Source: JAFDVL01 sp031398365
Lineage (GTDB): Bacteria > Acidobacteriota > Blastocatellia > RBC074
DNA: 14,356 nucleotides
Assembly (NCBI GenBank): GCA_031398365.1
Contig: JANNND010000482.1
Coordinates: forward strand, 1-14,356
Direction of reading: 5' to 3'
In this document: in pieces, positions 12,675 through 14,356 of the stretch
Position numbering within the stretch: the stretch's first letter is position 1
Layout of the letters: every line of letters starts with the position of its first letter
The notes under the pieces: model-generated
Databases searched by the model: none
What the model was told of the DNA's origin: nothing
What the model saw: only the letters and a program-made list of their open reading frames with translations
Position numbers and translations under genes: made by a program

Positions 12675-14356
12675 AGTATTTCCCGCGTCTCCCCCACGCG
12701 CCGCGTCACCCGCGAACGATCCAGATACTCAAGCAGCGGAATCGCGTATTTGCGCGATACACCAGTCAGGTCTTTGAAGATACTGACATCAATTTTCGTG
12801 CCGTGCCTTGCTTTGTACTCTTGCAGCGTTGCGCGCAAGTCCTCCAACGATTGTTTGTGAAAGACGAGTTCGCCAACGCGCACTAATTCGCCGCTGTTGA
12901 TGAGCATTTGCGCGAATCGTTGCGCGCGCGCGGCGTCAATGCCAAAACTCGGCGCAGCGTGTTTCAGCGCCTCTTCCAGCGAGATCGGTTGTAACTTCGC
13001 TTGCAAATAAATGGTCGCCAAATGGTCTTTCGCCGCTTGTTCTTCGATGGACAGCGCAACGCGATGTGTCGCCAAGCGCAACAAATCTTTTTCGGCGACG
13101 ACTTCATTGCGTTCGATCAATTGGGCGATGACGGCGCGAAAGATTTCGGCGGGCAATTTGGCAAAGATGCGTTCGCGCAATTCCTCGCGCCCGATGCCGG
13201 ATTCGAGCGGCGCTTTTTTGTGAAAGGCTTTCAGCATCTCGCGGACTTGTTTGGCTAACGATTCAAACGGTTCGCGCGCGATCAGCAATTGCGGAGTCGC
13301 AGCAATCAGGCGGCGCGTTTTGGTGAATTGATCGGCGGCTTTTTTGATGACTTCATCGGTCGCGCCGCTGCGGGCGGCGAGTGCGGCGAAGCTCATTCCC
13401 GCTTCGCCTGCCATTTCGACCAGCAACGCGCTGCGTTCAATTTCATCGGTATTGGCAAGTGTTTGCAACTTTGCCGCCGCTGCTGCTGCATCGCGCAACC
13501 GATGTTTGTTCGGCAACGCATCTACAATTACGCCGCCGCCAATCGTGACGGCGGGCGAGTAGCTGCGCACGATGAAACGATCCTGCGGCAGGGCGAGCAG
13601 CGGTGTTTCCAAGCGCAGTTGCGCGAACGCTTTGCCGCCTGGTGCGAGTTCCGTTTGTCCCAATAAAATCACGCGCGCCAACGCTTCCGCCGTCCCGTGA
13701 TGCAAGCGCACCCGCGAGCGCGAACGCAACGGCTTCGGCGCGCTTTTTAGTAATTGCAGATTTACGTCGAGCATATTTGTCGCCACCAAACGACCCGCCA
13801 GCGCGAGCACTTGCCCGCGCGAAACTTCGGCGACATCAATGCCTTGCAAATTGATCGCGGTGCGTTCTCCGGCTTGCGCTTCATTCGTCGTTTTGCCATG
13901 TACTTGCAACCCGCGCACGCGAATGCGCGGCAGTTCCGACGCCAGCAATTCTAACTCGTCGCCCGTCTTGACGCTGCCGGCAATCAACGTTCCGGTCACG
14001 ACCGTGCCGAAACCTTTGATCGTAAACACGCGATCAATCGGCAACCGCGCGACGGCATTCGCATCGCGCAAAGTGACTTTCGCCGCAAGTTGTGCGAGTG
14101 TCTTTTTCAACTCGTCAATGCCTTGCCCGGTTTTGGAACTGACGCGCAGGATGGGCGCGTTTTCAAGGAAGGAACCGGCCACAAAATCACTGACTTCGGC
14201 TTCGACGAGTTCGATGAAATCTTCGTCGGCGAGATCGGCTTTGGTGATGACGACAAGACCCGCTTTGACTTCCAGCAAGCGGCAGATGTCGAAGTGTTCG
14301 CGCGTTTGTGGCATCACGCTTTCATCGGCGGCGACGACTAACATGACGAGGTCAAT
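12671..14356 (-). CDS. selB: Selenocysteine-specific elongation factor SelB, N-terminus outside the window
   Basis: The frame is open to the last base of the window, so the gene starts beyond the right edge. About 561 of an expected 620-640 residues are visible. It opens inside the GTPase domain with I-D-L-V-M-L-V-V-A-A-D-E-S-V-M-P-Q-T-R-E-H, then the nucleotide-specificity motif T-K-A-D (typical of SelB instead of N-K-x-D), and S-S-K-T-G-Q-G. Domain II begins L-P-I-D-R-V-F-T-I-K-G-F-G-T-V-V-T-G-T. The rest is domain III and the Leu/Ala/Arg-rich winged-helix repeats. It ends in G-V-S-R-K-Y-A-I-P-L-L-E-Y-L-D-R, the RNA-binding last winged helix that recognises the SECIS hairpin. SelB carries Sec-tRNA(Sec) to UGA codons on the ribosome. 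Its partners selA, selD and tRNA-Sec are not seen here. Confidence 0.93.
   Translation of the reverse strand: MDLVMLVVAADESVMPQTREHFDICRLLEVKAGLVVITKADLADEDFIELVEAEVSDFVAGSFLENAPILRVSSKTGQGIDELKKTLAQLAAKVTLRDANAVARLPIDRVFTIKGFGTVVTGTLIAGSVKTGDELELLASELPRIRVRGLQVHGKTTNEAQAGERTAINLQGIDVAEVSRGQVLALAGRLVATNMLDVNLQLLKSAPKPLRSRSRVRLHHGTAEALARVILLGQTELAPGGKAFAQLRLETPLLALPQDRFIVRSYSPAVTIGGGVIVDALPNKHRLRDAAAAAAKLQTLANTDEIERSALLVEMAGEAGMSFAALAARSGATDEVIKKAADQFTKTRRLIAATPQLLIAREPFESLAKQVREMLKAFHKKAPLESGIGREELRERIFAKLPAEIFRAVIAQLIERNEVVAEKDLLRLATHRVALSIEEQAAKDHLATIYLQAKLQPISLEEALKHAAPSFGIDAARAQRFAQMLINSGELVRVGELVFHKQSLEDLRATLQEYKARHGTKIDVSIFKDLTGVSRKYAIPLLEYLDRSRVTRRVGETREIL

Overview
This window looks like a chromosomal piece of an Acidobacteriota genome, possibly class Blastocatellia. 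The best clue is the glucose/sorbosone dehydrogenase-like protein at 10664-12520. Its C-terminal third matches the TIGR03437 type of domain, which is expanded in Acidobacteriota. A DUF1080-type protein, MqnA of the futalosine menaquinone pathway, and small zinc-ribbon membrane proteins with an S-V-T-E tail motif fit the same group. I see no rRNA, tRNA, CRISPR array, intact transposase or phage gene.

Layout from left to right. (1) 1-315: 3' end of a DUF1080-type gene on +. (2) 486-4003, minus: a two-gene cassette of an AAA+ ATPase and a large cytoplasmic subtilisin-like protease overlapping at TAATG. I read it as an IetA/IetS-type module, known as a plasmid-stability/toxin-antitoxin pair and as an anti-phage cassette. 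(3) 4012-4456, minus: a stretch with no intact gene. It holds a decayed DUF1566 (Lcl_C) pseudogene with a frameshift, an in-frame TGA and no N-terminus. It also holds a possible 21-codon leader ORF with a near-perfect Shine-Dalgarno, ending just before the ATPase start. (4) 4457-6648, minus: ndh (type II NADH dehydrogenase) and tatD. (5) 6776-7621, plus: mqnA, divergent from tatD and tail-to-tail with nagA (7630-8802, minus). (6) 8803-9228: a non-coding divergent region with self-complementary segments. (7) 9229-10564: two small zinc-ribbon membrane proteins tail-to-tail; the first carries a PEGA domain. (8) 10565-10663: an inverted-repeat cluster. (9) 10664-12520, minus: the secreted dehydrogenase. 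(10) 12561-12674: a MITE-like repeat. (11) 12671-14356, minus: 5'-truncated selB.

Functional links: MqnA starts menaquinone synthesis and NDH-2 reduces quinone, so both serve the respiratory quinone pool. NagA feeds amino-sugar carbon into central metabolism. SelB implies that the organism makes selenoproteins. The ATPase-protease cassette, sitting against a pseudogene between housekeeping genes, is the accessory part of the window and the most interesting one.
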